Origin: Planctomycetota bacterium
GTDB lineage: Bacteria; Planctomycetota; UBA1135; GCA-002748355
DNA: 64,000 nucleotides
Assembly (NCBI GenBank): GCA_002748355.1
Contig: PDSF01000029.1
Span: 46,262 to 110,261, forward strand
Direction of reading: 5' to 3'
The notes under the pieces were generated by a model. The model had not been told where the DNA came from. It made no database searches and was given only the letters and a program-made list of their open reading frames with translations. The position numbers were made by a program, and so were the translations under genes. Positions 52,117-60,679 of the stretch are shown here, in pieces (the first letter of the stretch is position 1; each line of letters starts with the position of its first letter).

Positions 52117-53334
52117 ATGGCTCGCGAACAAGCCCCCTCCAAGCACGACGGCATGCATCCGGCCCTCCGGCTGCTGATCTTCCTCGCGCTACTCTTCCTC
52201 TTCCTCGTGACCATCAAGCTGATGGGCTCGTCGATCAAGTCGCTGGGCAAGGAGACAGCCGCAGGACTCTTTGCGCACGTGGGCAATCCCTTTGCCGGTC
52301 TCGCGATCGGCATCCTCGCCACCGTGCTGGTCCAGAGTTCCTCGGTCACGACGGCGACGATCGTGGCCATGGTCGGCAGCGGCACCCTCCCGATTGAGAC
52401 CGCGGTGCCGATGGTCATGGGCGCGAACATCGGCACCTCGGTCACGAACACCATCGTGGCCCTGGGACACGTGCGGCGGAGCAAGGAGTTCGAGCTGGCC
52501 TTCGCTGGCGCGACGATGCACGACTTCTTCAATCTGCTAGCCGTGGCCGTCTTCCTGCCACTTGAGCTCCTGACTTCGGGCCTGTTCTCGAGCCAGGTTG
52601 GAGGGCACGGCGGAGGGCTACTCACCGAAGCCGGCCTCCAGATCGCCATGCTCTTCGACTCCTCCCTCAGCGCCGCCGGCGCGGTTGCAGAGGAGGTGGT
52701 GACGAAAGGCAGCTCCTGGAAAAGCCCGGTGAAGGCAGCCGTCGGTTCGGTTGCTGGCTTCATCAAAGGGCTGGTATTGGCCGGCAAGGGGCCGGCCTCG
52801 ACCTTCCAGATCATCACCCTGTTCACGATCTCCTTCGGCGGCATCTTCACCTCCCTCGTGTTCATCACCATGAACATGAAGAAGCTGATCGCGAACCGCG
52901 CCGAGAAGGCCCTCAACCGCGCCCTGGAGAAAAGCGGCCTGATCGGCATCGCCATCGGCGCCCTGCTCACCGTGGCGGTGCAGAGTTCCAGCATCACCAC
53001 CTCGCTGCTGGTCCCGATCATTGCGTCGGGCATCCTGTCGCTGCGCAACGCCTTCCCGATCACCCTGGGCGCCAACCTGGGAACCACGATTACCGCCCTA
53101 CTCGCTGCGATGGTCGCAGGCTCGTGGGGGCTGGTCATCGCCATGGTTCACCTACTATTCAACCTCGCGGCGACGGTCATTCTTTATCCGATACCCAAGC
53201 TGCGCTTCCTGCCCGTCGACCTGGCAACGGGCCTCGCCCGACTCACCACGAGGAACAGGCTCTGGGCGATTGGCTATGTCGTCATCACGTTCATCGTGAT
53301 CCCCCTTCTCGGCATGCAGATTTTTGGAGAATGA
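52117..53334 (+). CDS. Na/Pi cotransporter family protein (type II, NptA-like)
   Basis: 405-residue membrane protein with the inverted duplicated QSSS signature of SLC34-type phosphate transporters: VLVQSSSVTTATIVAM (about 70-85) and VAVQSSSITTSLLVPI (about 287-302), each preceded by helices. GANIGTSVTN and GANLGTTITALLA are the paired conserved segments. Imports phosphate with Na+. The PhoU-like gene follows after 3 nt, a layout common for these transporters. The upstream 122-bp divergent region shared with the kinase gene holds the promoter; a weak Pho-box-like pair lies at 52073-52090. Confidence 0.93.
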   Translation: MAREQAPSKHDGMHPALRLLIFLALLFLFLVTIKLMGSSIKSLGKETAAGLFAHVGNPFAGLAIGILATVLVQSSSVTTATIVAMVGSGTLPIETAVPMVMGANIGTSVTNTIVALGHVRRSKEFELAFAGATMHDFFNLLAVAVFLPLELLTSGLFSSQVGGHGGGLLTEAGLQIAMLFDSSLSAAGAVAEEVVTKGSSWKSPVKAAVGSVAGFIKGLVLAGKGPASTFQIITLFTISFGGIFTSLVFITMNMKKLIANRAEKALNRALEKSGLIGIAIGALLTVAVQSSSITTSLLVPIIASGILSLRNAFPITLGANLGTTITALLAAMVAGSWGLVIAMVHLLFNLAATVILYPIPKLRFLPVDLATGLARLTTRNRLWAIGYVVITFIVIPLLGMQIFGE

Positions 53335-53337
53335 ATC

Positions 53338-54012
53338 ATGTTCGATTGGCTCAAAGGCTCTGAATCCGGCGAAGCCGGTATCCAGGCGATGGCAGCGGAG
53401 TTGGATCGCATGCTGCGTGAAGGTCGCCACGCCTTCGACATGGCCTGCAGCGCTCTGATCAGTGGCGCTGATCCAAGCGCCGTGCGCGAGGAACTGCTCG
53501 CGACCGACGCGCGGATCGACGCACTCGAAGCCTCGATTCGGCGCCAGATCGTCGTGCACGCCAGCGTGCACGGAGCGGAACAGGTGCCGGAAATGATGAT
53601 CCTCATGTCGATCGCCAAGGACGCTGAACGCATTGGCGACTACGCGAAAAACATCCTCTCCCTAGCCCAGCACCACAGTGCTGGGCCTGGGGAACCCCAC
53701 CATGAGGAACTCAAGGCCCTGCACTCCGAGGTGTCCTCGCTGCTGGAGGATGCAGCTGAGATTCACGGTTCCCTCGACCGTCAGCGCGCGGTCGACTTCA
53801 TCCGACGAGCCTCCGGCCCCATCGACCAGTGCAAGGAACGGATGACCGAGATCCTGCACATGCCGACCTGCACCGGCCAAGACGCACTCTGCGCCCTTGC
53901 CTTCCGCTACATCCGTCGCGTCGCCGGCCACGTTCAAAACGTCATCACCGGGGTGGTGTACCCCATCGACAAACTCGACAGCCACGACGAGCCACAAATC
54001 GACGCCGAGTAA
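53338..54012 (+). CDS. PhoU-domain protein paired with the Na/Pi transporter
   Basis: 224 residues, all helical, with PhoU-type signatures ELLATDARIDALEASIRRQIV and SIAKDAERIGDYAKNI. The second half is less conserved but ends in YIRRVAGHVQNVITGVVYPID. It is distinct from the canonical PhoU at 57451. A GGAGA ribosome site lies 7 nt before the ATG, inside the transporter stop region. It probably regulates or gates the transporter in response to phosphate. Cytoplasmic. Confidence 0.87.
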   Translation: MFDWLKGSESGEAGIQAMAAELDRMLREGRHAFDMACSALISGADPSAVREELLATDARIDALEASIRRQIVVHASVHGAEQVPEMMILMSIAKDAERIGDYAKNILSLAQHHSAGPGEPHHEELKALHSEVSSLLEDAAEIHGSLDRQRAVDFIRRASGPIDQCKERMTEILHMPTCTGQDALCALAFRYIRRVAGHVQNVITGVVYPIDKLDSHDEPQIDAE

Positions 54013-54044
54013 AGCGGTCCGAGTGAAGTGCCACTGAGCGCCGG

Positions 54045-54893
54045 CTATTTCAGCGTATTGAGCCAACGCTTGAGGCCCCTTCGGTAGGCAGAGTAATCTT
54101 GAGCCCAGCCGCCGTTGTGCGGCCCCGCAATCTGCACAAATTCCTTGGGCCCTGGCAGAAGCCGGTAGATTTCCTCGCCATAACGGAAGGCAACGATGTC
54201 GTCTTCGCGCGAGTGAATGACAAGGGTCGGCAGATCAAGGGCCTTTAAGTACTCACGGTTATCGAAGGGGTGGCGCAGTAGCAGCCTGACCGGCAACCAG
54301 GGAAAGCGTCCCTGCGCCACAGCGACCATACTGGGAAAGCTCGACTCGATGATCAGCCCCTTCGGCCGTTTCCCCCCGACGACAAGCTCGTGCGCTAGGC
54401 GCGTAGCAACCGCCCCGCCAAGAGAGCGACCAAAGACAAGGATCCGCTCGGGGGGCAGCTTGCGCTCGGTTTGCAGCCAATTCCACGCCGAGCGCGCCGA
54501 GGCAAAGACCCCAGCCTCTGAGGGGCTGCCCTCACTGTGACCGTAGCCTGGATAATCGAAGATCAGCAGTGAATAGCCCAGCTCGCGCCAAAAGCGCAAG
54601 CTCTCTTGGCGATGACTGATATTGCCGGCATTACCGTGACAGAAGAGCACAACGTTCTCGGCACCTGGCGCCTCCAGCCACCAAGCATGAATCCGGGTCC
54701 CGTCTTCGACCTCAAGCCAGACATCGTCATGCGGAAGATCGACGATTTCATGGTCGGCAAAAGGCACGAAAATCAATCGCCCCTGCAGCAGCAAGAGCAG
54801 AACACAGATCCCCAAGTACAGGGCGGCGAGTGATAAGAACCAGATCACAGCCATCCTTCCGATCCTGCTTGTCTTTCCTGAGGACGCGTTCAC
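54045..54893 (-). CDS. Membrane-anchored alpha/beta hydrolase (ABHD13/Bem46-like)
   Basis: 282 residues: one N-terminal transmembrane helix (AVIWFLSLAALYLGICVLLLLL), then a serine hydrolase domain. HGNAGNISHR supplies the oxyanion hole, FGRSLGGAVA the nucleophile Ser157, SREDDIVAF the acid Asp, and GPHNGGW the His. The DYPGYGHSEGSPSE motif is typical of the Bem46/YfhR group, whose natural substrates are unknown. Converges on the PhoU-like gene. Confidence 0.88.
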   Translation of the reverse strand: MNASSGKTSRIGRMAVIWFLSLAALYLGICVLLLLLQGRLIFVPFADHEIVDLPHDDVWLEVEDGTRIHAWWLEAPGAENVVLFCHGNAGNISHRQESLRFWRELGYSLLIFDYPGYGHSEGSPSEAGVFASARSAWNWLQTERKLPPERILVFGRSLGGAVATRLAHELVVGGKRPKGLIIESSFPSMVAVAQGRFPWLPVRLLLRHPFDNREYLKALDLPTLVIHSREDDIVAFRYGEEIYRLLPGPKEFVQIAGPHNGGWAQDYSAYRRGLKRWLNTLK

Positions 54894-54953
54894 TTATGCC
54901 CCTCGATCTGCTGTCACGCCGAGATCTTCAACGACTCTGGAACTCATCTGTAT

Positions 54954-55901
54954 TTACTCGCCCTCCCGCTGCGGAGCCACACCGGTCTCCGGAAGGCTGG
55001 TAACGACCTGCCAAACGATCTCCTGCATGATTTTGGCCAGGGCCTCAGGAGGGGCCGCGGCAGCTGTGCCGTCAGGTTTTTTCAGCTGATGGGGAAGCCC
55101 CAGTGGATTGTGCTGATAGATCACCGCGTAGTGGGTCAAGGCTATGAGATAGCAGCCCAAATCGCTGAGGTGGATATTATCGCGAAACAGCCCTTCGATC
55201 TTGGCTAGGCCGGGAAGCCCCCCCTCGGCGTCGATGCGCCGGGCCACGGCGGCGACGACCTGTCCACCTGGAATGAGGTAGATCGGGCGTCGCTTAGGAT
55301 CTCGCGCGAGCGCGCCGAATAAAAGTTTCCCCTCCCAAAGCTCGGCGAGGTCCTGATCGAGGCGCTGGCGGAAATCTGCCTGGTCGTTGGAGTGCCAGGT
55401 CTCGTAGAGATAGAGCCGGATATTTGGCTGCGCAGCTCGCGCCCGTGCAGCCAAGCGCGCCAGGTATTCGGGTGAATCGTGGTATTTGATCGCGTCCTTC
55501 AGCTCGACCATCTCGGTAAGGACCAAAACGTCATAGTCCTTGGAGTCGATCGCCTCTTTCGCGTCACGATACTTGTCGCTGTCGTTCTCGGTTTCGAAGC
55601 CCCGCAGTGGCGGCTGCGGGTGCTCCCAGTGCCCCTTGAGCGTGGCTCCATGGCCCAGCTGCATGCGGTACCTGTGGCCCTCGCCAGCTAGCTGCTCCAG
55701 CATCGCCGGCATCAGGCGCCCCACCAGGCTGTGCCCAAGGTGGTATACGGACAGCGCCCCCTCGGGAGCTGACAAGGGCCGCGCATAGATCTTTTTCGCC
55801 TCCGCCCTATCGATAGGCGCAGGCTCCTTGCCCCAGATCCAAGCGACGACCAAGCCGAGCACGACCAGGGCCACTCCGATGAAGATGGGTGCTCTCGACA
55901 T
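54954..55901 (-). CDS. Secreted or membrane-anchored SGNH-hydrolase-like protein
   Basis: 315 residues with an N-terminal hydrophobic anchor (IFIGVALVVLGLVVAWIW). SGNH-type blocks can be seen: VYHLGHSLVGR (Ser58), VLVLTEMVELKD, and DNIHLSDLGCYLIA with the D-x-x-H catalytic pair near the C-terminus. Probably a periplasmic esterase; substrate unknown. Its leader of more than 270 nt contains a glycine-riboswitch-like element and a GC-rich hairpin, so transcription may be regulated by premature termination. Confidence 0.72.
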   Translation of the reverse strand: MSRAPIFIGVALVVLGLVVAWIWGKEPAPIDRAEAKKIYARPLSAPEGALSVYHLGHSLVGRLMPAMLEQLAGEGHRYRMQLGHGATLKGHWEHPQPPLRGFETENDSDKYRDAKEAIDSKDYDVLVLTEMVELKDAIKYHDSPEYLARLAARARAAQPNIRLYLYETWHSNDQADFRQRLDQDLAELWEGKLLFGALARDPKRRPIYLIPGGQVVAAVARRIDAEGGLPGLAKIEGLFRDNIHLSDLGCYLIALTHYAVIYQHNPLGLPHQLKKPDGTAAAAPPEALAKIMQEIVWQVVTSLPETGVAPQREGE

Positions 55902-55920
55902 CCTTTCTACTCCTAGGTTT

Positions 55921-55935
55921 GGGGCTTAGCCCCCC
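55921..55935 (-). other. GC-rich hairpin in the SGNH gene leader
   Basis: GGGGCTTAGCCCC (55921-55933), extended by C/G runs on both sides, sits about 20 nt before the ATG at 55901 on the minus strand. It could act as a translation-blocking stem or terminator arm for the riboswitch-like leader; no U-tract follows. Confidence 0.3.
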
Positions 55936-56084
55936 GCCAATAGGGGTACGGATTCCAGCATTTCGACACAAGAATTCGACAAACAATCCAGCCAGCTTGC
56001 CCCTCAGCAACAACGGCCAGCCCCCGCTGCAGGCCGAAACCAAGCCTCGCATCGCTTCCCCCCTTGGCAAGGCTTGATCAAGGG

Positions 56085-56180
56085 CAGAGACCTTTTTCCT
56101 GAGAGTTCTCCTTACTGCTCCCCATCCGCAAGTAGGAGGCCCCCCGGCCTCATCCCCTCCCAACACCTCAGAAGTCTCGT
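56085..56180 (-). promoter_or_regulatory. Glycine-riboswitch-like RNA element
   Basis: On the minus strand, AACTCTCAGGAAAAAGGTC (56107-56089) matches the 3-prime core of glycine riboswitches (AACTCTCAGGCAAAAGGAC) at 17 of 19 positions. Upstream, GGGGAG can pair with CTCTC as P3a, GAGGCC/GGCCTC forms a P2 hairpin, and GAGAC (56178-56174) pairs with GTCTC (56091-56087) as P1. The CCGAAGG segment is degenerate (GCGGATGG), which lowers confidence. A partial second motif (GCTGAGGGGCAAGC, near 55995-56010) follows. The regulated gene would be the SGNH protein at 55901. Confidence 0.42.
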
Positions 56181-56214
56181 TGGATCCTCAGGAAGCATGC
56201 ACTAGTTTCCAGCC

Positions 56215-57414
56215 ATGCCCCTTCTCCTTACCACCCTTCTAGTTCTTTGCATCTGGAGTTCTGCTCACGCAGCGGAGCGGGTTGGGATGCGAGATCTCCT
56301 CTTACCCAAGTCGGGACAGGGCTCTGCTCAGCTCCCAGCACGCGTCTTCTATCCGGCAACAAGGCCAGGCCCTAGCGCTCCGCTGCGCTCGCGAAAAACC
56401 CCCTATCCGACCATCGTCTTCATGGCCGGAACCGGCGCACGAGGTAGGGACTACGTCGAGATTGGCTACGAGCTCGCCTCGCACGGTTTCATCGCCGTAA
56501 TGTCCGATGCTCCCGTCAATGCCTTTGCCCTACAGGTAAAAAACGCTCGGTCCCTGCACGCCGCCCTCATAGCCCTCAATCGAAACAAAAAGTCCTTCCT
56601 CTACCAACAAATGCGAACCGAGCGCCTTGCGCTGCTGGGGCATTCCTGTGGTGGATCGCATGTGGCCCATGTATTGGCAAAAAACCCCGGATACGTCTGT
56701 GGGGTGGCCTATGCGCCTTATCTAGGACTAGGGTTAGGATACACAAAACCCTACTCGCCACTGGTCAAGGTTCCGATACTCGTCATCGGAGGCAAAGGCG
56801 ACAAAATCTCTACTGCCAAAGACCATGTCCGCGGCTTCTTCGAGGAGCTAAGCGCAGTACGTGGCCACAAGGTACTGCAGATTCTGGATAGCCGCTGTAC
56901 CCACTACAACATCGCGGCCTACGTGAGTTCTCAGCGCAAGATCGACCATAGGGTCTTTAAGGCCGTGCATCGAAGTGTTCGCGCCTGGCTGCGCACTTGG
57001 ATCGAAAACGACTTCGCAAAGCTCAACGCTGTGGCCGGTGACTCTGCGCGCCGCGAAGCGCTGATCGATCAAATCCTCATCCAAACAGAACGCCCATCTG
57101 CTTGGATCAAGGAGCCCATCCGTTTGGGGAGCAACGCCGCGTTCCAACTCATCGCCGAACAGGGGGTGGGTATTTGGTGGCTTAGCCAGGGCGTGGCAAG
57201 AAGACCTATTCCTACCCCCTGGGGCAGCATCGAACTCAACCCCAAATCTGCAATACACCTCTTTTCGGTGCCCACGAGTGCTAGCGGGTTTACCTCGGCC
57301 ACGGTCTATCTCCCAAGGATGGCATCGCCGAAGAAAATCAGGGTAGCGCTTCAAGTCATCGCCCTTGGGCGCAACGGCTATCGGCTAAGCAACCTCATCA
57401 AAGTCCGGCCATAA
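56215..57414 (+). CDS. Secreted alpha/beta hydrolase (PAF-acetylhydrolase/chlorophyllase-like)
   Basis: 399 residues with a cleavable signal peptide (MPLLLTTLLVLCIWSSAHA). The hydrolase domain spans about 30-270: TIVFMAGTGARG oxyanion loop, LLGHSCGGSHVAH with Ser144, VIGGKGDKIST with the probable acid, and CTHYNIA with the probable His. The C-terminal 110 residues are beta-rich and resemble the terminal module seen on other secreted proteins of this organism type. Substrate unknown. Divergent from the SGNH gene; converges on phoU. Confidence 0.75.
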   Translation: MPLLLTTLLVLCIWSSAHAAERVGMRDLLLPKSGQGSAQLPARVFYPATRPGPSAPLRSRKTPYPTIVFMAGTGARGRDYVEIGYELASHGFIAVMSDAPVNAFALQVKNARSLHAALIALNRNKKSFLYQQMRTERLALLGHSCGGSHVAHVLAKNPGYVCGVAYAPYLGLGLGYTKPYSPLVKVPILVIGGKGDKISTAKDHVRGFFEELSAVRGHKVLQILDSRCTHYNIAAYVSSQRKIDHRVFKAVHRSVRAWLRTWIENDFAKLNAVAGDSARREALIDQILIQTERPSAWIKEPIRLGSNAAFQLIAEQGVGIWWLSQGVARRPIPTPWGSIELNPKSAIHLFSVPTSASGFTSATVYLPRMASPKKIRVALQVIALGRNGYRLSNLIKVRP

Positions 57415-57450
57415 AGCTCGGGCAACAAACGATAAAGTAGCGAGCTGAGA

Positions 57451-58134
57451 TCAATGCTGCTCTTCACCGATATCGAAGCTCTCAATCCGGTGCCGCATGA
57501 TCGTGCCTTCGGCCATGAAGATGACATCCTCGGCGATATTGGTCGCGAGATCGCCAATGCGCTCAAGGTTCCGGGTGGCACTGATCAAATGCAGGCCGCG
57601 CTCGACCATACTCGGATCCTTCGTCATCGCCTCTTTCACGATCTTGAATACGTCCTTCGTCAGCTGGTCAACACCGTCATCCGAAAGAATGACGTTACGA
57701 GCTAAGACCAGATCCGACTCGATCAAGGCATCAAGGGACTCTCTCACCATATTGCGAACCTTCTCGGTGAGATCGGATATGGGCAGGTCAACCGGAAGAG
57801 GATCTTGCTTACACAAACGACGAGCACGCTTGGCGATGTTGACAGCCAAGTCGCCCATACGCTCAAGGTCGTTGTTGACCTTGAGTACGGTAACCAAAAA
57901 GCGCAGGTCACTGGCTACCGGCTGATGCAGGGCCAATAGCTTGAGAACTTCGCCCTCAAGCGCGACCTCACGTTCATCGATCTTGGCGTCGCCCTGGATC
58001 ACATCCTCCGCCAATTCACCACGACGATCCACCAAGGCGAGGATGGCCCGGTGAATAGCCGTTTCGACGAAGGCCCCAAGGGCCAGGAGTTCCTTATTGA
58101 CCTGTTCGAGGTCCCGGAAGAAATGCTTGGTCAT
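57451..58134 (-). CDS. phoU: Phosphate signalling complex protein PhoU
   Basis: 227 residues, two PhoU domains with the repeated metal-binding signatures LKVNNDLERMGDLAVNIAKRA and TRNLERIGDLATNIAEDV. Adapts the PstSCAB transporter to the PhoR kinase and inhibits signalling when phosphate is plentiful. Last gene of the minus-strand pstC-pstA-pstB-phoB-phoR-phoU operon, 48 nt after phoR. Full length, with the usual MTKHFFRDLEQVN start. Confidence 0.96.
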   Translation of the reverse strand: MTKHFFRDLEQVNKELLALGAFVETAIHRAILALVDRRGELAEDVIQGDAKIDEREVALEGEVLKLLALHQPVASDLRFLVTVLKVNNDLERMGDLAVNIAKRARRLCKQDPLPVDLPISDLTEKVRNMVRESLDALIESDLVLARNVILSDDGVDQLTKDVFKIVKEAMTKDPSMVERGLHLISATRNLERIGDLATNIAEDVIFMAEGTIMRHRIESFDIGEEQH

Positions 58135-58182
58135 GAGAATCTATCTCGCGTGAGTGGCATGCTCGAAACACTGCCCCGCAAA

Positions 58183-59886
58183 TCATGCCGTTGCTGGAAA
58201 CTCGACATGGAAAGTAGAACCACGTCCAGGAGCACTGTCGACACCAATTTTGCCGCCATGGGCCAGTACGATGTGCTTGACGATGGAAAGACCGAGACCG
58301 GTCCCCCCGAGTTTTCGTGAGCGCGCCTTATCGATGCGATAAAAACGCTCGAAGATCCGCTGCTGCTCCTGCGGCGCGATCCCGATGCCCGTGTCCTCGA
58401 CTTCGAAGCGGATCCGATCCCCTGAGCGGCTAATCCGCGCTGTCACCCGCTCACCGCTTTCCGAATACTTGAGCGCGTTATCCAGCAGGTTGTCGACAAC
58501 CTGCCGCAACGCCTCGGGATCGCCGACAAGTACCGCCGCACTCTCAGGGCTCTGCTCTTCAAAGCAGATACTCTTTTTCTCGGCGACCGGCAGAAGCCCC
58601 TGCATCGACTGGGCGAGGATCTTACGCAGATCCACCTTGGTAAAGTCCTGGGACCGGGTAGCACTTTCCACCCGGGAAAGAACCAGAAGGTCACTCACCA
58701 GGCTGCTGAGACGATGCGACTGCTCCAGCACCTTCTTTAAAAAGCGCTGTCGAATCTCCTTAGGCATGCTCTCCTCGTCATCGAGCATAGTCTCAACCGC
58801 ACCGAGGATCACCGTGAGCGGGGTCTTTAGCTCGTGTGACACGTTGGCAACGAAATCGCTCCGCACCACCTCCAGCTTGCGCAGCTTTGTGACGTCGTGA
58901 AGCACAACCACAGCCCCGGCACTCTCGCCACGGCTATCGAGAAGAGGTGCCGCTACCAACTCAAGAATCTGATCCTCACGACTATCAACAAGGACAATCT
59001 CCTCGTGAACTTCGTCACGATTGGTCAAAGCCTGGGCCAAGGCCTCGCAGACCTCTACCTTTCGCGTCACTTCCCAAATCAGTTGACCGGCCGCTGCCTC
59101 ACGTGAAGCCCCCAGCCAGCGAGCGGCAACTGCATTAAGATGCAAAACTCGCTCCTGAGCATCAATCGCGATAACACCCTCGACCATACCGCCAAGAATG
59201 GTCAGGAGCTTATTTCGGTCGGTAGTAATGGTCTCCATACGTCGACCTAGCTCACTCGCCATGCGGTTGAAGGCCTGCCCTAACTCACCCAGCTCATCCC
59301 CGCTGCGAATATCAACGCGGGCCCGATAGTCACCAGAGGCAACAACGGTCGCGGCAGACTTAATCGCATCGATCGGCCCGGCAAGCTGCTTAGCCACAAT
59401 ATACCCAAACATTCCGGCAAGAAGGAAAGCAAAGCCTCCAACAACCAGAACATTACTCCACAAAGCCGCGAGTTCTTCATCGAGGTCCGGATTCCCTATC
59501 GAGACCCGCATCATAAGCGGCTCACCACTCGGCCCACGAACCGACACCTCGGTGGAACGAAGATCGGAGGGGGATCCGAGTGGCGCACCCGAACTAGAGT
59601 CCGCAAGAATAGACCCTTCGGCATCGATCAGGGCAAATCGAACGCCCAACTCCTTGCAGGCACGCTCGATTCGGGAACAGGTCCGGCTGAGGTCTTGACC
59701 GGCCTCGAACTCATGAGAGCAGAGATCCGCTAGGAAGCGCGAACGGCTTGCCAAAAGGCGATCACAAGAACGCTCCGACTCACGCAGCATCCAGCTTTGC
59801 TGATAAAACCCGAAGAATGCGGCGCAGAGAACCACCAGGGCCAGGTAACTCCCAAGCAGCTTCAGGAATAAGCCGGTGCGCAGCAT
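58183..59886 (-). CDS. phoR: Phosphate regulon sensor histidine kinase PhoR
   Basis: 567 residues: transmembrane helix 7-28, an extracytoplasmic region of about 115 residues, a second helix 145-165, HAMP (about 168-220), PAS (about 225-335), HisKA with the phospho-acceptor His351 (ANVSHELKTPLTVI), and a HATPase domain (DTGIGIAPQEQQRIFERFY, GGTGLGLSIVKHI). The large periplasmic region is longer than in E. coli PhoR and more like the Bacillus type. It phosphorylates PhoB under phosphate limitation. 5 nt after phoB in the operon. Confidence 0.95.
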   Translation of the reverse strand: MLRTGLFLKLLGSYLALVVLCAAFFGFYQQSWMLRESERSCDRLLASRSRFLADLCSHEFEAGQDLSRTCSRIERACKELGVRFALIDAEGSILADSSSGAPLGSPSDLRSTEVSVRGPSGEPLMMRVSIGNPDLDEELAALWSNVLVVGGFAFLLAGMFGYIVAKQLAGPIDAIKSAATVVASGDYRARVDIRSGDELGELGQAFNRMASELGRRMETITTDRNKLLTILGGMVEGVIAIDAQERVLHLNAVAARWLGASREAAAGQLIWEVTRKVEVCEALAQALTNRDEVHEEIVLVDSREDQILELVAAPLLDSRGESAGAVVVLHDVTKLRKLEVVRSDFVANVSHELKTPLTVILGAVETMLDDEESMPKEIRQRFLKKVLEQSHRLSSLVSDLLVLSRVESATRSQDFTKVDLRKILAQSMQGLLPVAEKKSICFEEQSPESAAVLVGDPEALRQVVDNLLDNALKYSESGERVTARISRSGDRIRFEVEDTGIGIAPQEQQRIFERFYRIDKARSRKLGGTGLGLSIVKHIVLAHGGKIGVDSAPGRGSTFHVEFPATA

Positions 59887-59891
59887 CTCTC

Positions 59892-60593
59892 TTAGATCTC
59901 AAGATTATCGAGAAATCGGTACCCGACTCCCCGCACTGTCTCAATGACCTTACGGTAATCCCCTAACTTCTGGCGTATGGACCGCACATGCACGTCGATG
60001 TTTCGATCCACGACAATAGAATGTTCACCGACGGTTGCGTTGAGAAGTCGCTCTCTGCTGAAAACACGCCCAGGATGTGAGGCTAAAAAGTGCAGGAGCC
60101 GCAGCTCGGTCGGTGTCAACTGTACTGGCACACCGGCCAGACTCACTTCATGTCGCCCAGAATCGACGATCAAGTCGCCATGCTGAACTCTCTCGCCTGC
60201 GGCCCGCTCCTCCCTGAGTGCTCCCTGCCTGAGCGTGGCTTTGACCCGCGCAACCAATTCTTTGGCCCCAAAAGGCTTGGAAATATAGTCGGAAGCTCCG
60301 ACGCCCAACCCCAGCACAATGTCGCTCTCCTCTCCCTTTGCCGTCACCATGATGATCGGGATATGGCGAGTAATAGGGTCTTGCTTGAGTAGGCGGCAGA
60401 CCTCGATCCCATCAATGCCCGGCAACATGAGATCGAGAAGCACCGCATCCGGAGCCATCTCCCGAGTCAGCTGCACGGCCTCGTGACCATCCCCAGCAGG
60501 AATAACCAGGAATCCCTCACGGACGAGGTTGTACTCGATGAGCTCGAGGATGTCAGTTTCATCCTCGACAACCAGAATCTTCGGTCCTCTCAC
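59892..60593 (-). CDS. phoB: Phosphate regulon response regulator PhoB
   Basis: OmpR-class regulator, 233 residues from a GTG at 60593; the open frame runs to 60683 without homology. Receiver domain: ILVVEDETDILELI, phospho-acceptor Asp55 in VLLDLMLPG, and SKPFGAKEL with the conserved Lys. Winged-helix DNA-binding domain: LTPTELRLLHFLASHPG, FSRERLL, RNIDVHVRSIRQKLG and VRGVGYRF. It activates Pho-regulon promoters. The leader to pstB holds a hairpin, which may set the ratio of regulator to transporter. Confidence 0.95.
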   Translation of the reverse strand: MRGPKILVVEDETDILELIEYNLVREGFLVIPAGDGHEAVQLTREMAPDAVLLDLMLPGIDGIEVCRLLKQDPITRHIPIIMVTAKGEESDIVLGLGVGASDYISKPFGAKELVARVKATLRQGALREERAAGERVQHGDLIVDSGRHEVSLAGVPVQLTPTELRLLHFLASHPGRVFSRERLLNATVGEHSIVVDRNIDVHVRSIRQKLGDYRKVIETVRGVGYRFLDNLEI

Positions 60594-60646
60594 AACGCCA
60601 CCCAAGCTGAAAGCCTGATATTGGTATATGGGTTTGCTAAACAGGG

Positions 60647-60672
60647 AAGGAGCCTCCTTGGTGGGGCTCCTT
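60647..60672 (-). terminator. Hairpin between pstB and phoB
   Basis: AAGGAGCC (60647-60654) pairs perfectly with GGCTCCTT (60665-60672) over 10 nt, starting 8 nt after the pstB stop on the minus strand. Only CCCTGTTT follows, so it is a weak terminator at best. Inside an operon it may attenuate transcription into phoBRU or protect the pst mRNA end. Confidence 0.45.
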
Positions 60673-60679
60673 TGTAGAA

